Shown one piece after another: positions 10,178 to 17,922 of a stretch of DNA of 64,000 bases (position 1 is its first letter; each line of letters starts with the position of its first letter). The stretch is from assembly GCA_016841965.1 (NCBI GenBank), contig JAEANN010000024.1, positions 124,001 through 188,000 of the forward strand. The letters are read 5' to 3'. Both the position numbers and the translations under genes were made by a program. This DNA is from Candidatus Roseilinea mizusawaensis (lineage in GTDB: Bacteria; Chloroflexota; Anaerolineae; J036; Brachytrichaceae). The notes under the pieces are model-generated. The model made no database searches and was not told the origin of the DNA. It saw nothing but the letters and a program-made list of their open reading frames with translations.

Positions 10178-10768
10178 ATGACAAACTGGCATCGCATCGC
10201 GATTGTGGCGATTGCACTGGTTGCTACACTGGGTGGGCCGTTGCCCGCCCCATCTGCGCCCCCTGATCCCGACAGCCCCCCGGCTCGCGTGAGCCGGCGC
10301 GCATGGGCAGCGACCGGCAGCGCGCAGCAAGCCGGCGTGATTGTGGCAATGGCCGGCTTCCCTGATCTCTCTGCAGCCCGCGCTTTGCCCACCAAAGCGG
10401 CCAAAACGCGCTTTGTGGTGGAGACGCTCTTGCGCCATGCCCAAAAGGCGCAAGCTGGTTTGCGCCGCGACCTGGACGCGCGTGGCGTGCCCTATCAGGT
10501 CTTGTGGATCAACAACAGTTTGTTTATTCCGGCCGCCGACCGTGATACCTTGCACTGGCTGAGTGCACGGCCCGATGTCGTAAGCGTCGATCTCGATGTT
10601 CAAATGCGCGGCGTGCAGGCCGGAATCCAGAGTTCAGAATCCAGAGTCCAGAATCCAGCACTCAACACTCAACACTCAGCACTCAACACTCAGCACTCGG
10701 CTCTCAGAATCCAAAATCCAAAATCCCCAATCCATCGAATGGGGCGTGTCGCGTGTGCGCGCGCCTGA
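10178..10768 (+). CDS. Signal peptide and propeptide of a split S8 protease
   Basis: First part of a subtilisin-like gene. Residues 1-27 form a signal peptide (NWHRIAIVAIALVATLGG then a Pro/Ala stretch). Residues about 52-145 look like an I9-type propeptide/inhibitor: VIVAMAGFPDLS, a long helix of KTRFVVETLLRHAQKAQAGLRRDLDARG, then LWINNSLFIPAADRDTLHWLSARPDVVSVDLDVQ. From 10625 the frame enters sixteen heptanucleotide units and then runs into a short nonsense tail ending at 10768. The catalytic domain continues in another frame. On its own this product would be a secreted orphan propeptide. Removing the 112-base array restores one continuous frame. Confidence 0.8.
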   Translation: MTNWHRIAIVAIALVATLGGPLPAPSAPPDPDSPPARVSRRAWAATGSAQQAGVIVAMAGFPDLSAARALPTKAAKTRFVVETLLRHAQKAQAGLRRDLDARGVPYQVLWINNSLFIPAADRDTLHWLSARPDVVSVDLDVQMRGVQAGIQSSESRVQNPALNTQHSALNTQHSALRIQNPKSPIHRMGRVACARA

Positions 10769-12113
10769 AGTGTGGACGCTGGGGTTCACCGGCCAGGGCA
10801 TCGTTGTCGCCGATCTCGATACGGGGGTGCAGTGGAATCATCCTGCGTTGATCGGCGCGTACCGCGGCTGGAACGGCAGCAGCGCCGATCACAATTACAA
10901 CTGGTATGACGCCGCCTACGATCAGGTGGGGGATGTGCGCGCGCCGGCCCCAGCCGATGACAACGGCCACGGCACCCACACCACCGGCACAATCATCGGC
11001 GATGACGGACTGGGCAATCAGATCGGCGTCGCGCCGGGTGCGCAGTGGATTGCCTGCCGCAACATGCGCTTTGGTATTGGCAGCGTGGCGCGCTATACGT
11101 TGTGCTTTCAGTTTTCACTGGCGCCCACTGACCTGAACGGCAATAACCCTGATCCGTCCAAAGCCGCTGACATCACCAGCAATTCGTGGGGGTGCGACCC
11201 CGGCTATGGTGAGATCGGTTGTGATGTGCCCTCGGCGCTGGTGACGGTGACGCAGGTGCTGCGCGACGCCGGCATCATGACGGTGGCTGCTGCCGGCAAC
11301 CAAGGCGCCCTATGCGCTACGGTGATGCATGCGCCCGGCACGCTCGACCAGGCGTTCAGCGTGGGCGCGACAAACAGCAGCAACACAATCGCCGGCTTCA
11401 GTAGTCGTGGGCCGTCCACCTTCACCGGCCATCTGAAGCCAGACGTGGTGGCGCCGGGGGTCGGCGTGCGCTCGGCATACCCAGTCAGCAACTATGCAAG
11501 TTTGAACGGCACCAGCATGGCTACGCCACATGTGGCCGGGGTGGTGGCGTTGTTGTGGTCGGCGGCCCCCTGGTTGCGCGGCCAGATCGATGAGACCGAG
11601 GCGATCCTGCGCAGCACGGCTCAACCCCTAACTACCAGCCAGACTTGCGGTGGACTGTTGCCGGGCGCTGTGCCCAACAACACCTATGGCTATGGATTGA
11701 TCGACGCGCGGGCGGCGGTGAGCGAAGCGCACGCTGTGACAACGAGCATGGCCGCGCCGGCCATGCAGTTTGTGTTGCAGCCGTTGACCTACACCGTCTG
11801 GATCACCAATCAGACGGCGCTGACGCGCTCGGGCGTGGTCTTGACGGCCGCTTTGCCGCTTTCTGCGTCATTCGTGTGGGCGTCTGGCGCGCCGCTGGTT
11901 GCCGGCGACACAGTAACGTGGTCAATCGGCGCTCTGCCGCCTCACACCAGTCTGTCGTACACGCTCGTGGTCAGCCTAACCCACCCACAAGTTGCCCTTG
12001 CACGCAGCGGTGCAAGTTACGCCGGCCTGACGATGCTGCGCCGCGTCGAGGCCGCTCCTGTCGCTACGTTTGTTTATGCGCATCGGCGCTGGATGCTGCC
12101 AGTCTACCGCTGA
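10596..12113 (+). CDS. S8 subtilisin-like protease, catalytic part (frameshifted)
   Basis: Catalytic domain of a secreted subtilase. In this frame the Asp is in VVADLDTGVQWNHP (residue 75), the His in DDNGHGTHTTGT (125), the oxyanion Asn in AAAGNQG (235) and the Ser in LNGTSMATPHVAG (307). All are intact. After the protease domain there is a DUF11-like stalk (YTVWITNQTALTRSGVVLTAALP) and a C-terminus RRWMLPVYR that resembles the ends of the two following secreted proteins. The listed ATG at 10596 has no ribosome site and gives a repeat-encoded N-terminus without signal peptide, so the real start is 10178 and the gene is broken by the repeat. It could be a pseudogene, an assembly artefact in the repeat, or a phase-variable gene. 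Confidence 0.88.
   Translation: MFKCAACRPESRVQNPESRIQHSTLNTQHSTLSTRLSESKIQNPQSIEWGVSRVRAPEVWTLGFTGQGIVVADLDTGVQWNHPALIGAYRGWNGSSADHNYNWYDAAYDQVGDVRAPAPADDNGHGTHTTGTIIGDDGLGNQIGVAPGAQWIACRNMRFGIGSVARYTLCFQFSLAPTDLNGNNPDPSKAADITSNSWGCDPGYGEIGCDVPSALVTVTQVLRDAGIMTVAAAGNQGALCATVMHAPGTLDQAFSVGATNSSNTIAGFSSRGPSTFTGHLKPDVVAPGVGVRSAYPVSNYASLNGTSMATPHVAGVVALLWSAAPWLRGQIDETEAILRSTAQPLTTSQTCGGLLPGAVPNNTYGYGLIDARAAVSEAHAVTTSMAAPAMQFVLQPLTYTVWITNQTALTRSGVVLTAALPLSASFVWASGAPLVAGDTVTWSIGALPPHTSLSYTLVVSLTHPQVALARSGASYAGLTMLRRVEAAPVATFVYAHRRWMLPVYR
10625..10736 (+). repeat. Heptanucleotide tandem array inside the protease gene
   Basis: Sixteen contiguous 7-base units in perfect register, 112 bases. Units are variants of ATCCAGA (first five and last few, also ATCCAAA) and ACTCAAC/ACTCAGC (middle six). 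The array is AT-richer than its surroundings. 112 is 1 modulo 3, exactly the phase difference between the upstream and downstream open frames. Both frames are free of stops through the array. Confidence 0.95.
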
Positions 12114-12127
12114 GTCGGTTCTTTCGG

Positions 12128-13507
12128 TCAGCGCTGGGAAACTGGCAGGTATACCCGGCGCAGTGCCCAGCCGGGGTTGAATTCAAACGCCCCGATGTCA
12201 GGCCCAAATCCAAGCGGCCGCAACTGACCATCGTAATCATCACCAATGTCTGTGCTGGCGGCGGCGTCTACGGCCGAGCTGCCTGTCTGCAAACGATAGT
12301 TGTCTGTCGTTGGATCGACAAACGATGGCGCGCCGGCGCGGGTGTTTGCGCCGCCGGCCACTTGACCGACCACATGCGTGATCACGCCATAGAACAGGTT
12401 GAAGTCTTGTGTGACCGACACCTGCGTGCCACGATGAATGCCGATTGTGTGGCTGGTGACGATGGTGTTGGTGATATAGGCAACCGTATCGCCGGCTCCG
12501 CTGGCGTAGATGGCTGACTGTGGGTTGAGCGTGTCGCCGCCAACGATCGTGTTGTGCACCAGGTGTGATGCGTATGCCGAGGAAATGCGGATGGCTGCGC
12601 CGCCGACCGCAGACTCGGCGATGGTGTTGCCCGCGAACACGCTGTTCACTACCCAGTTCAGACGCGGGCTGTCGGGCGCAGTGTTCAGCCGGATCGCGCC
12701 GCCGCCGCCGAGACTCGGAGAGATGATGGTGCCGCCTGTGGCAGTGTTGCTGATGAACAAACTGGCGCTGATGACTGCACCGCCGGTGGTGTAGGCAGCC
12801 CCGCCGCCGGCTTGGGCTACATTGTTGCGAAAGATGCTGTGTGTCACCTCCAGCGGCCCCTGAGCAAAGATTGCGCCGCCGTTGGCGGCGAGATTGTTCT
12901 CGAACGCCACGTTCTTAACAGTCAGCGCGCTGTAATCGTTGACCAGCACGGCCCCGCCATTCAAGCCAGGCACATACCCATCGCTGAGTCGCAGACCGGT
13001 GATGGTGACGCTGAACGGCGAACCGTTTGTGCCGCTAATCTCAATCAGCCGGCCGGGCGGCGCGCCCGGATCGTGTTGGATCGTCAATGCGTTCGGTCCG
13101 GGGCCTCGGATTGCAAGCGGCTGAATGATGGTTGGCAGCGTTGTTGTCAGGTTGATCGTGCCGGCCACGTTGATGAGGATTGTGTCGTCGCCGTTTCCGG
13201 CCGGGCATGCGCCTGCCGGCGTGTCGAGATTGGCCGCCAGAATGCCGTCTCGCAGCGAACAGGCTGTGGGGTCGCTCCAGCCTGACAGCGACTGCACGAC
13301 AATGTAACCGCCGGCGCGAGCCGCCGATGGTGGCAATGCTTGCGCCGCCAATACGCAGGCTATCACTGCCAGGACAACGCACTTGGCAAAGTGTTGCGCC
13401 GGCGCTGCCGCAATAACGGGTGTCGCAACCCAGCACTCGCTTTCAGGATGGGATGTCATCTGGGCTGGATACGCGCTCGCGAATTCACCTGTCAATACTC
13501 TGGCCAT
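12128..13507 (-). CDS. Secreted CSLREA-type beta-helix protein
   Basis: 459-residue exported protein. A long N-terminal extension precedes a hydrophobic signal segment CVVLAVIACVLAAQALPPSAARA. Then comes the CSLREA-like motif PTACSLRDGILAANLDTPAGACPAGNGDDTI, and a right-handed parallel beta-helix with repeated GGAxxNxxxAxxVxxxxFxxN turns. It finishes with the choice-of-anchor-type end YRLQTGSSAVDAA...DIGAFEF and a tail RRVYLPVSQR. Likely a surface adhesin or polysaccharide-binding protein; no catalytic residues are evident. Start supported by GAGGG seven bases upstream of the ATG at 13507. Close paralogue of the next gene and convergent with the protease. Confidence 0.85.
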   Translation of the reverse strand: MARVLTGEFASAYPAQMTSHPESECWVATPVIAAAPAQHFAKCVVLAVIACVLAAQALPPSAARAGGYIVVQSLSGWSDPTACSLRDGILAANLDTPAGACPAGNGDDTILINVAGTINLTTTLPTIIQPLAIRGPGPNALTIQHDPGAPPGRLIEISGTNGSPFSVTITGLRLSDGYVPGLNGGAVLVNDYSALTVKNVAFENNLAANGGAIFAQGPLEVTHSIFRNNVAQAGGGAAYTTGGAVISASLFISNTATGGTIISPSLGGGGAIRLNTAPDSPRLNWVVNSVFAGNTIAESAVGGAAIRISSAYASHLVHNTIVGGDTLNPQSAIYASGAGDTVAYITNTIVTSHTIGIHRGTQVSVTQDFNLFYGVITHVVGQVAGGANTRAGAPSFVDPTTDNYRLQTGSSAVDAAASTDIGDDYDGQLRPLGFGPDIGAFEFNPGWALRRVYLPVSQR

Positions 13508-13547
13508 ATTTCCCTCGCAAATGCGCAGCCGGCATGCCGGCTGATCA

Positions 13548-16208
13548 CTACCTGTAGCTAATCGGCAGAAAAGCTTTCACCGTCACTGGCTCGAATCTCA
13601 GCACGGCTGCGCCGGCTCGACCATTGTTCGTTTGCCCACTGACAGTTGCCAGGCCCGCGCTGACGCTCGACGTGAGCACGGTGGTGAAGCGCCCATCCAG
13701 ATCGGTCGTGCCGGCTATGTCTTGTAACTGGCCGAGCGATGTGCTCAGGGTCACCGGTTCACTTGGCTTGGCGTTCCCAAATGGATCGACCACCGTCAGC
13801 GTGATTTGGCTGGTGCTGATGCCATTGGCGAGAATCAGGTCGGGCGATGCGCTGGCGGAGACGGTGTAAGGCGCGCCTGGCGTCAATGTGATCTGCATAG
13901 AAGCAGTCAGCAAGCCTGCTGATACAGTGATGGCGGCCGGCCCGGCGCGCGGGCCGGCATGCCACGTGGCAAAGGTTTCTCCGGCTGCATTCGTCGGATC
14001 AAATACAGACAGGCCGCCCCTGCCTCCAGGAACAATCTGACCAACGATCGCCAGGCCGGGCACAGGGCGCGCCTGGGCGTCGGCGACTGTCACCGTCACT
14101 TGCGCGCTAGAGATGTTGTCGGCCGGCAGCGTTGCAGCGCTGATTGCCAGCGCGATGCTGGCCGGCACGCGCACTTCGTGTGTGACGACATTGCTGCTCA
14201 TTTGTGCAACAGCTTCAGACTGAAGCCCGGCCACATTGGTCACGATGGCGCTGGATGCCAGAACTGGGTTGATCTCTACGGCGAATGTCAGCATGGCCGT
14301 CTCGCCGGCTGCAATGTTGCTCTGGGTCATCACAATCGCTGTCCCGACTGCCACCGCGCCGGTGCCGGCCAGGCTGTCAGTCACCAGGCGTGTATTGTCG
14401 GGAATGGAGTCGGTGAGGGTCAGGTACCCCATGGCGCTCGCCTCTGGAGCTGATACCACCATCGTGTACGTGATGCGCTGGCCGGGCAGCAGGATTTGTT
14501 GGAGTGGGCGCGCCCACTTTGAGATGCGCTCGCCGTCGCTGACCATGACCACTGCGGTGCCAGTGTTGTCGAGGGTGTTTATCTCCCAGTTCTGGCTGCC
14601 GATCGTCGCGGTGTTCGTGACAGGGCCGGGTGGCAGGTCGGGAGACAGAATGCCGCTCAGTGTGATGATGCCGGCTGCGCCGGGTATCAAGGGGTCTGAA
14701 AGATAGAACTGGTAGATTGGGCCGGGCGTCGCCGTGATCGGCAGTGTGGCGCCGGTGGTGATGTTAATCAGGCCAGGCGGCAGCACATCGCCAATGACCA
14801 CACCCGACGCGCCGTGCGCGCCGGCGTTGCTGAATGACAGAGTGAAGCTGACGTTTGCACCGGGGCGTTGCATGCCGGGCACAATCATCTTGCGCAGCTT
14901 GAGATCAACGCTGTGCTCGAACGCGCCAATGTCGGGCTGCAAGCCCAGCGGGCGTGTGAAGCCGTCCATATCGACGCGAATGCCGATGTCATTGGCTGCG
15001 TTGATGGCCGGGCTGTCACCCAGCAGCCGAAAGTTATTCTGGCCGGCGTCGAGAAAGCGTGGCGCGGCGGTGATGCTGTTTCCGCCACTGGCTACCGGCC
15101 CGAAGCTCCCGCCGAGCGTGTTGGCGATATTTCCGTAGAACAGGTTGTAGTCCTCGGTCATCGAGATTGTGCCGCCGCGGTGCAACGCGATCGTGTGGCT
15201 GGTAATGATTGTGTTGCGCACCTGTGTGCTGTAGATGCCACCGCCACTGGTGGTGTAAATGGCCGAGTTGGGCGTCACGCTATCTTCGCCCACGATCGTG
15301 CAGTGGAAGATATACGTGTCGTTCAGCGACGAGATGCGAAACACAGCCCCGCCGGGCGCGTGCTGCGGAATCCAGTTGCGGACGAACACCGAATTCACCA
15401 CCTGGTTCGGCCCGATGTTGAGCCGCACTGCGCCGCCTCCGCCCAGGCTGGGGCTGCCGGCGCCCAGCGCCGCATTGCTGATAAAGGTGCTGGCAGTAAT
15501 CACGCTGTCCAGATCTGAGAAGATCGCGCCGCCGGCATTGCTTGCCACATTGTTTGTAAATACGCTGTGGGCGATGGTGAGCGGGCCGCGAATGTGGATG
15601 GCGCCGCCATTGGCAGCCGTATTGCCCTCAAAGGCCACATTGACAACGGTCAGCCGCGCGAAATTGCGCGTTTGTATCGCGCCGCCGTTGCCGCTACCGG
15701 CTGCGCCGTTGACCATACGCAGGCCGGAAATCACCACAGAGGGCGTCATGCTCGCCGTCGTCGTAATGTCGAAGAAACGAAACCGGGGGCCTGCTGGATC
15801 GCGCCACAGGCCAAGCGAAGCCGGGCCAGGCCCCACAATCGACAGAGTGGTGGTGATGACCGGCAGTGTCTGGGTAAGGACGAGTGTGCCTGTGATCGCC
15901 AGGACAATCGTGTCATCCCTGTTGCCGGCGCTGCATGTCCCGACCGGCTGGTCGAGGTTGGCAGCTCTAATCGCGTCTCGCAGTGTGCATTGAGTGGCGT
16001 CGCTTCCCCCTGACAATGATTGCACAGTGATTGTGGCTGCGTCGGCTGAGCGCTGTGTCATGACCACCGCCAACACGATAGCGACGGTCAGGCCGCTCAG
16101 CAGCCGGTTCATGTAGGCCAATCTGCGCACCGAAAGAGCTTCAGCCGGCCGATGTCTGATTGCATAGCGAGGCCGGTTGGCATACGCTTGATCGGCAAGG
16201 TGGATCAT
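13548..16208 (-). CDS. Large secreted beta-helix protein with DUF11 and Big_1-like domains
   Basis: 886-residue exported multidomain protein. A signal peptide (MNRLLSGLTVAIVLAVV, cleavage near ADA-AT) begins at residue 33, so 16112 is an alternative start; neither start has a clear ribosome site. Order: CSLREA motif TQCTLRDAIRAANLDQPVG (about 75-95), beta-helix to about 440 ending DIGAFEHS, two DUF11-like stalks (DLKLRKMIVPGMQRPGANVSFTLSF and ILLPGQRITYTMVVSAP), then two invasin/intimin-type Ig-like domains (VTVTVADAQARPVPGL... and ITLTVVDPFGNAKPSEPVTL...). Tail: VKAFLPISYR. The architecture suggests a cell-surface adhesin on a stalk. The N-terminal half is paralogous to the 459-residue neighbour, a tandem duplication. 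Confidence 0.87.
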   Translation of the reverse strand: MIHLADQAYANRPRYAIRHRPAEALSVRRLAYMNRLLSGLTVAIVLAVVMTQRSADAATITVQSLSGGSDATQCTLRDAIRAANLDQPVGTCSAGNRDDTIVLAITGTLVLTQTLPVITTTLSIVGPGPASLGLWRDPAGPRFRFFDITTTASMTPSVVISGLRMVNGAAGSGNGGAIQTRNFARLTVVNVAFEGNTAANGGAIHIRGPLTIAHSVFTNNVASNAGGAIFSDLDSVITASTFISNAALGAGSPSLGGGGAVRLNIGPNQVVNSVFVRNWIPQHAPGGAVFRISSLNDTYIFHCTIVGEDSVTPNSAIYTTSGGGIYSTQVRNTIITSHTIALHRGGTISMTEDYNLFYGNIANTLGGSFGPVASGGNSITAAPRFLDAGQNNFRLLGDSPAINAANDIGIRVDMDGFTRPLGLQPDIGAFEHSVDLKLRKMIVPGMQRPGANVSFTLSFSNAGAHGASGVVIGDVLPPGLINITTGATLPITATPGPIYQFYLSDPLIPGAAGIITLSGILSPDLPPGPVTNTATIGSQNWEINTLDNTGTAVVMVSDGERISKWARPLQQILLPGQRITYTMVVSAPEASAMGYLTLTDSIPDNTRLVTDSLAGTGAVAVGTAIVMTQSNIAAGETAMLTFAVEINPVLASSAIVTNVAGLQSEAVAQMSSNVVTHEVRVPASIALAISAATLPADNISSAQVTVTVADAQARPVPGLAIVGQIVPGGRGGLSVFDPTNAAGETFATWHAGPRAGPAAITVSAGLLTASMQITLTPGAPYTVSASASPDLILANGISTSQITLTVVDPFGNAKPSEPVTLSTSLGQLQDIAGTTDLDGRFTTVLTSSVSAGLATVSGQTNNGRAGAAVLRFEPVTVKAFLPISYR

Positions 16209-16398
16209 GTTGATTGATGGTCTGTCTTCTGTCTGATGTAAGCGATATGTAAGCTTTGCTTAAAGCACGACTTTACAGGCACTGTCTTCAGATTGCACTG
16301 GGGGCATCAACAGTCTGGCGTCCCGGGGATTGATACAGGAGTGACTGTCTGTTTTCGGAGCATGGGGACACTGTACAATGCTGGTGCGCTGACAAGCG

Positions 16399-17349
16399 AT
16401 GAAAGGGATATCTCATTTTGCGAGTGGGCTGTGTCTCGCCACGTTCGTGCCGGGGGTAGTTGAAGAAGCTGCCAGAGGATCGTTGCTGATTGCGTTGGGT
16501 GGCGCTTGCGCCATGTTGCCGGATACGCTTGACTTCAAGCTGGCCAAGTTTCTCGAAAAGCGCGATGCCGATGTGATACCCCGACGAGACGATCTGGACG
16601 CTCAGCGCCTCGCCGACGATCTGGCCATGCAAATTTGGCTGGCTGCGCACGAGGGCCGCTCACGCATTGTGCAACTCCACCCGCTCAGGCTGACGGTGGC
16701 CGAGTGGGTGCTATATACCGTGCGGTTCGACGTGGCGCGCGGGGACGTTGTGGTGTCGCTGGATTGCGATGGGGTGGAGCATCGGGCGCACGCGGGCGCT
16801 CTGGATTACACCTACGATGGTCCGTTGCACATCGAGGAGCTGGGTGGGCCTTCGCTGAAGTTGATTCCAACCGACAGTGGCGTGCGCATCGAATTTCTGC
16901 CCTGGCATCGCGAATGGTCGCACTCGCTGCTGATTGCCCTGGGGCTTGGGCTGCTCTTGGGTCTGCTGATTGAGCCGCGCGCCGGCATAGTAGCGGCATT
17001 GGGCTATTCCATCCACATCTTCGAGGATCAGTTAGGCTTCATGGGGTCTAACTTGTTTGCGCCGCTATCACGGGCGCGCACCAATGGCCTGAAGTTGCTG
17101 CACTCTGGCGATACTATCCCCAATGTTGTCACGGTCTGGCTGGCGCTCACGCTGACGCTGCTCAACCTCGATCGCGCGCAGGACACGCCGCTCATTGCAG
17201 CCGGCCCCTATCTCGCTTTCGTGGTGTGTTTGCCCAGCGCGCTGCTCATCGGCATCTATGCCCACCGCCGCTATCGCACACACGTGGAGCGTCTACAGGC
17301 TCAGCGCCAACGCGATCTGGTGGCCGAAGCCGAGGAAATTCAAGTTTAG
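16399..17349 (+). CDS. YdjM-like membrane-bound metal-dependent hydrolase
   Basis: 316-residue protein of the LexA-binding membrane hydrolase (YdjM/DUF457) type. MKGISHFASGLCLA gives the first His, followed by a hydrophobic helix and the acidic MLPDTLDFKLAKF. After about 120 residues of soluble insert (AQRLADDLAMQIWLAAHEGRSRIVQL...) the family pattern resumes with WHREWSHSLLIALGLGLLLGLLIE and YSIHIFEDQLGF, which supply the remaining His/Asp ligands. The insert, which looks like a beta-sandwich, is not part of the ordinary family. Function unknown. Divergent from the beta-helix gene across 190 bases; convergent with the next gene. Confidence 0.8.
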   Translation: MKGISHFASGLCLATFVPGVVEEAARGSLLIALGGACAMLPDTLDFKLAKFLEKRDADVIPRRDDLDAQRLADDLAMQIWLAAHEGRSRIVQLHPLRLTVAEWVLYTVRFDVARGDVVVSLDCDGVEHRAHAGALDYTYDGPLHIEELGGPSLKLIPTDSGVRIEFLPWHREWSHSLLIALGLGLLLGLLIEPRAGIVAALGYSIHIFEDQLGFMGSNLFAPLSRARTNGLKLLHSGDTIPNVVTVWLALTLTLLNLDRAQDTPLIAAGPYLAFVVCLPSALLIGIYAHRRYRTHVERLQAQRQRDLVAEAEEIQV

Positions 17350-17393
17350 TGCGCCTCGGTTCTGCTCTGGTCAGGCTGGGTCAATCAATCAAG

Positions 17394-17411
17394 GGCTTGC
17401 ACAGGCAAGCC
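17394..17411. terminator. Stem-loop between convergent genes
   Basis: Seven-base perfect stem GGCTTGC/GCAAGCC with a four-base loop, in the 85-base gap between the converging genes ending at 17349 and 17435. No T-run follows on either strand, so it is only a possible bidirectional terminator. Confidence 0.4.
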
Positions 17412-17434
17412 AAGCGGACGAAATGCCCAGCGCG

Positions 17435-17854
17435 TTACGCTTCGTCATCGATGGCTGCTGCCGGCATATCGAGGTCGATCACATCCCCCTGCCGGTTGAT
17501 GACGATGCGGAAGCCCAGCATGCCCAAGTAGGCGCGGGTTTGTTCTGGAAGACCCTGTTCGAACAACACGGGCAGATTCTTGTCAATGTTGCGGATAGAG
17601 GTATCGACCGCCGCTTTGGTGAACAAGTCGTCCTTGCCCAGAAATTTCAGTATGCCTTGTGACACAAGCTCTTTGCTTTGGCTGATTTGTTGGACGAGCG
17701 CGTCGATGACTTGCTGATCTACGTGTCGAGCGTCTACATGGTACTTGAAGCCTTGCTCGGTATACACGTATGTTGGCTCCTCGCCCACGTATGCCACCGG
17801 CAGCGCGTTGCCGTGTTCATCAGAGACCAGCCCCTCAAACAATGCCTTGTTCAT
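17435..17854 (-). CDS. Unknown small acidic protein
   Basis: 139-residue protein from the ATG at 17854 (MNKALFEGLVSDEHGNALPVAYVGEEPTYVY); a TTG at 17866 is possible but adds only four residues. It has no signal peptide or membrane segment. The middle is helical (VDQQVIDALVQQISQSKELVSQGILKFLGKDDLFTKAAVD), and the end, RAYLGMLGFRIVINRQGDVIDLDMP, is a beta-hairpin-like region. No family recognised. Codon use and GC fit the surroundings. Followed at 68 bases upstream by the TctA-like gene in the same direction, which may share its promoter. Confidence 0.7.
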   Translation of the reverse strand: MNKALFEGLVSDEHGNALPVAYVGEEPTYVYTEQGFKYHVDARHVDQQVIDALVQQISQSKELVSQGILKFLGKDDLFTKAAVDTSIRNIDKNLPVLFEQGLPEQTRAYLGMLGFRIVINRQGDVIDLDMPAAAIDDEA

Positions 17855-17922
17855 CGTGTGGCCCAATAGTAACGCAAAGCAAGTCGCAAAGCGCTGTCGG
17901 TATGTGGGTCAAGCCGCCCGGC

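Noticed and set aside
9230..10603. Long MscS frame to 10603
   Set aside because: The part upstream of 10036 has no channel similarity and overlaps the protease gene on the other strand.
10625..10736. CRISPR-like repeat array
   Set aside because: Units are 7 bases without spacers and there are no cas genes; it is a simple tandem repeat.
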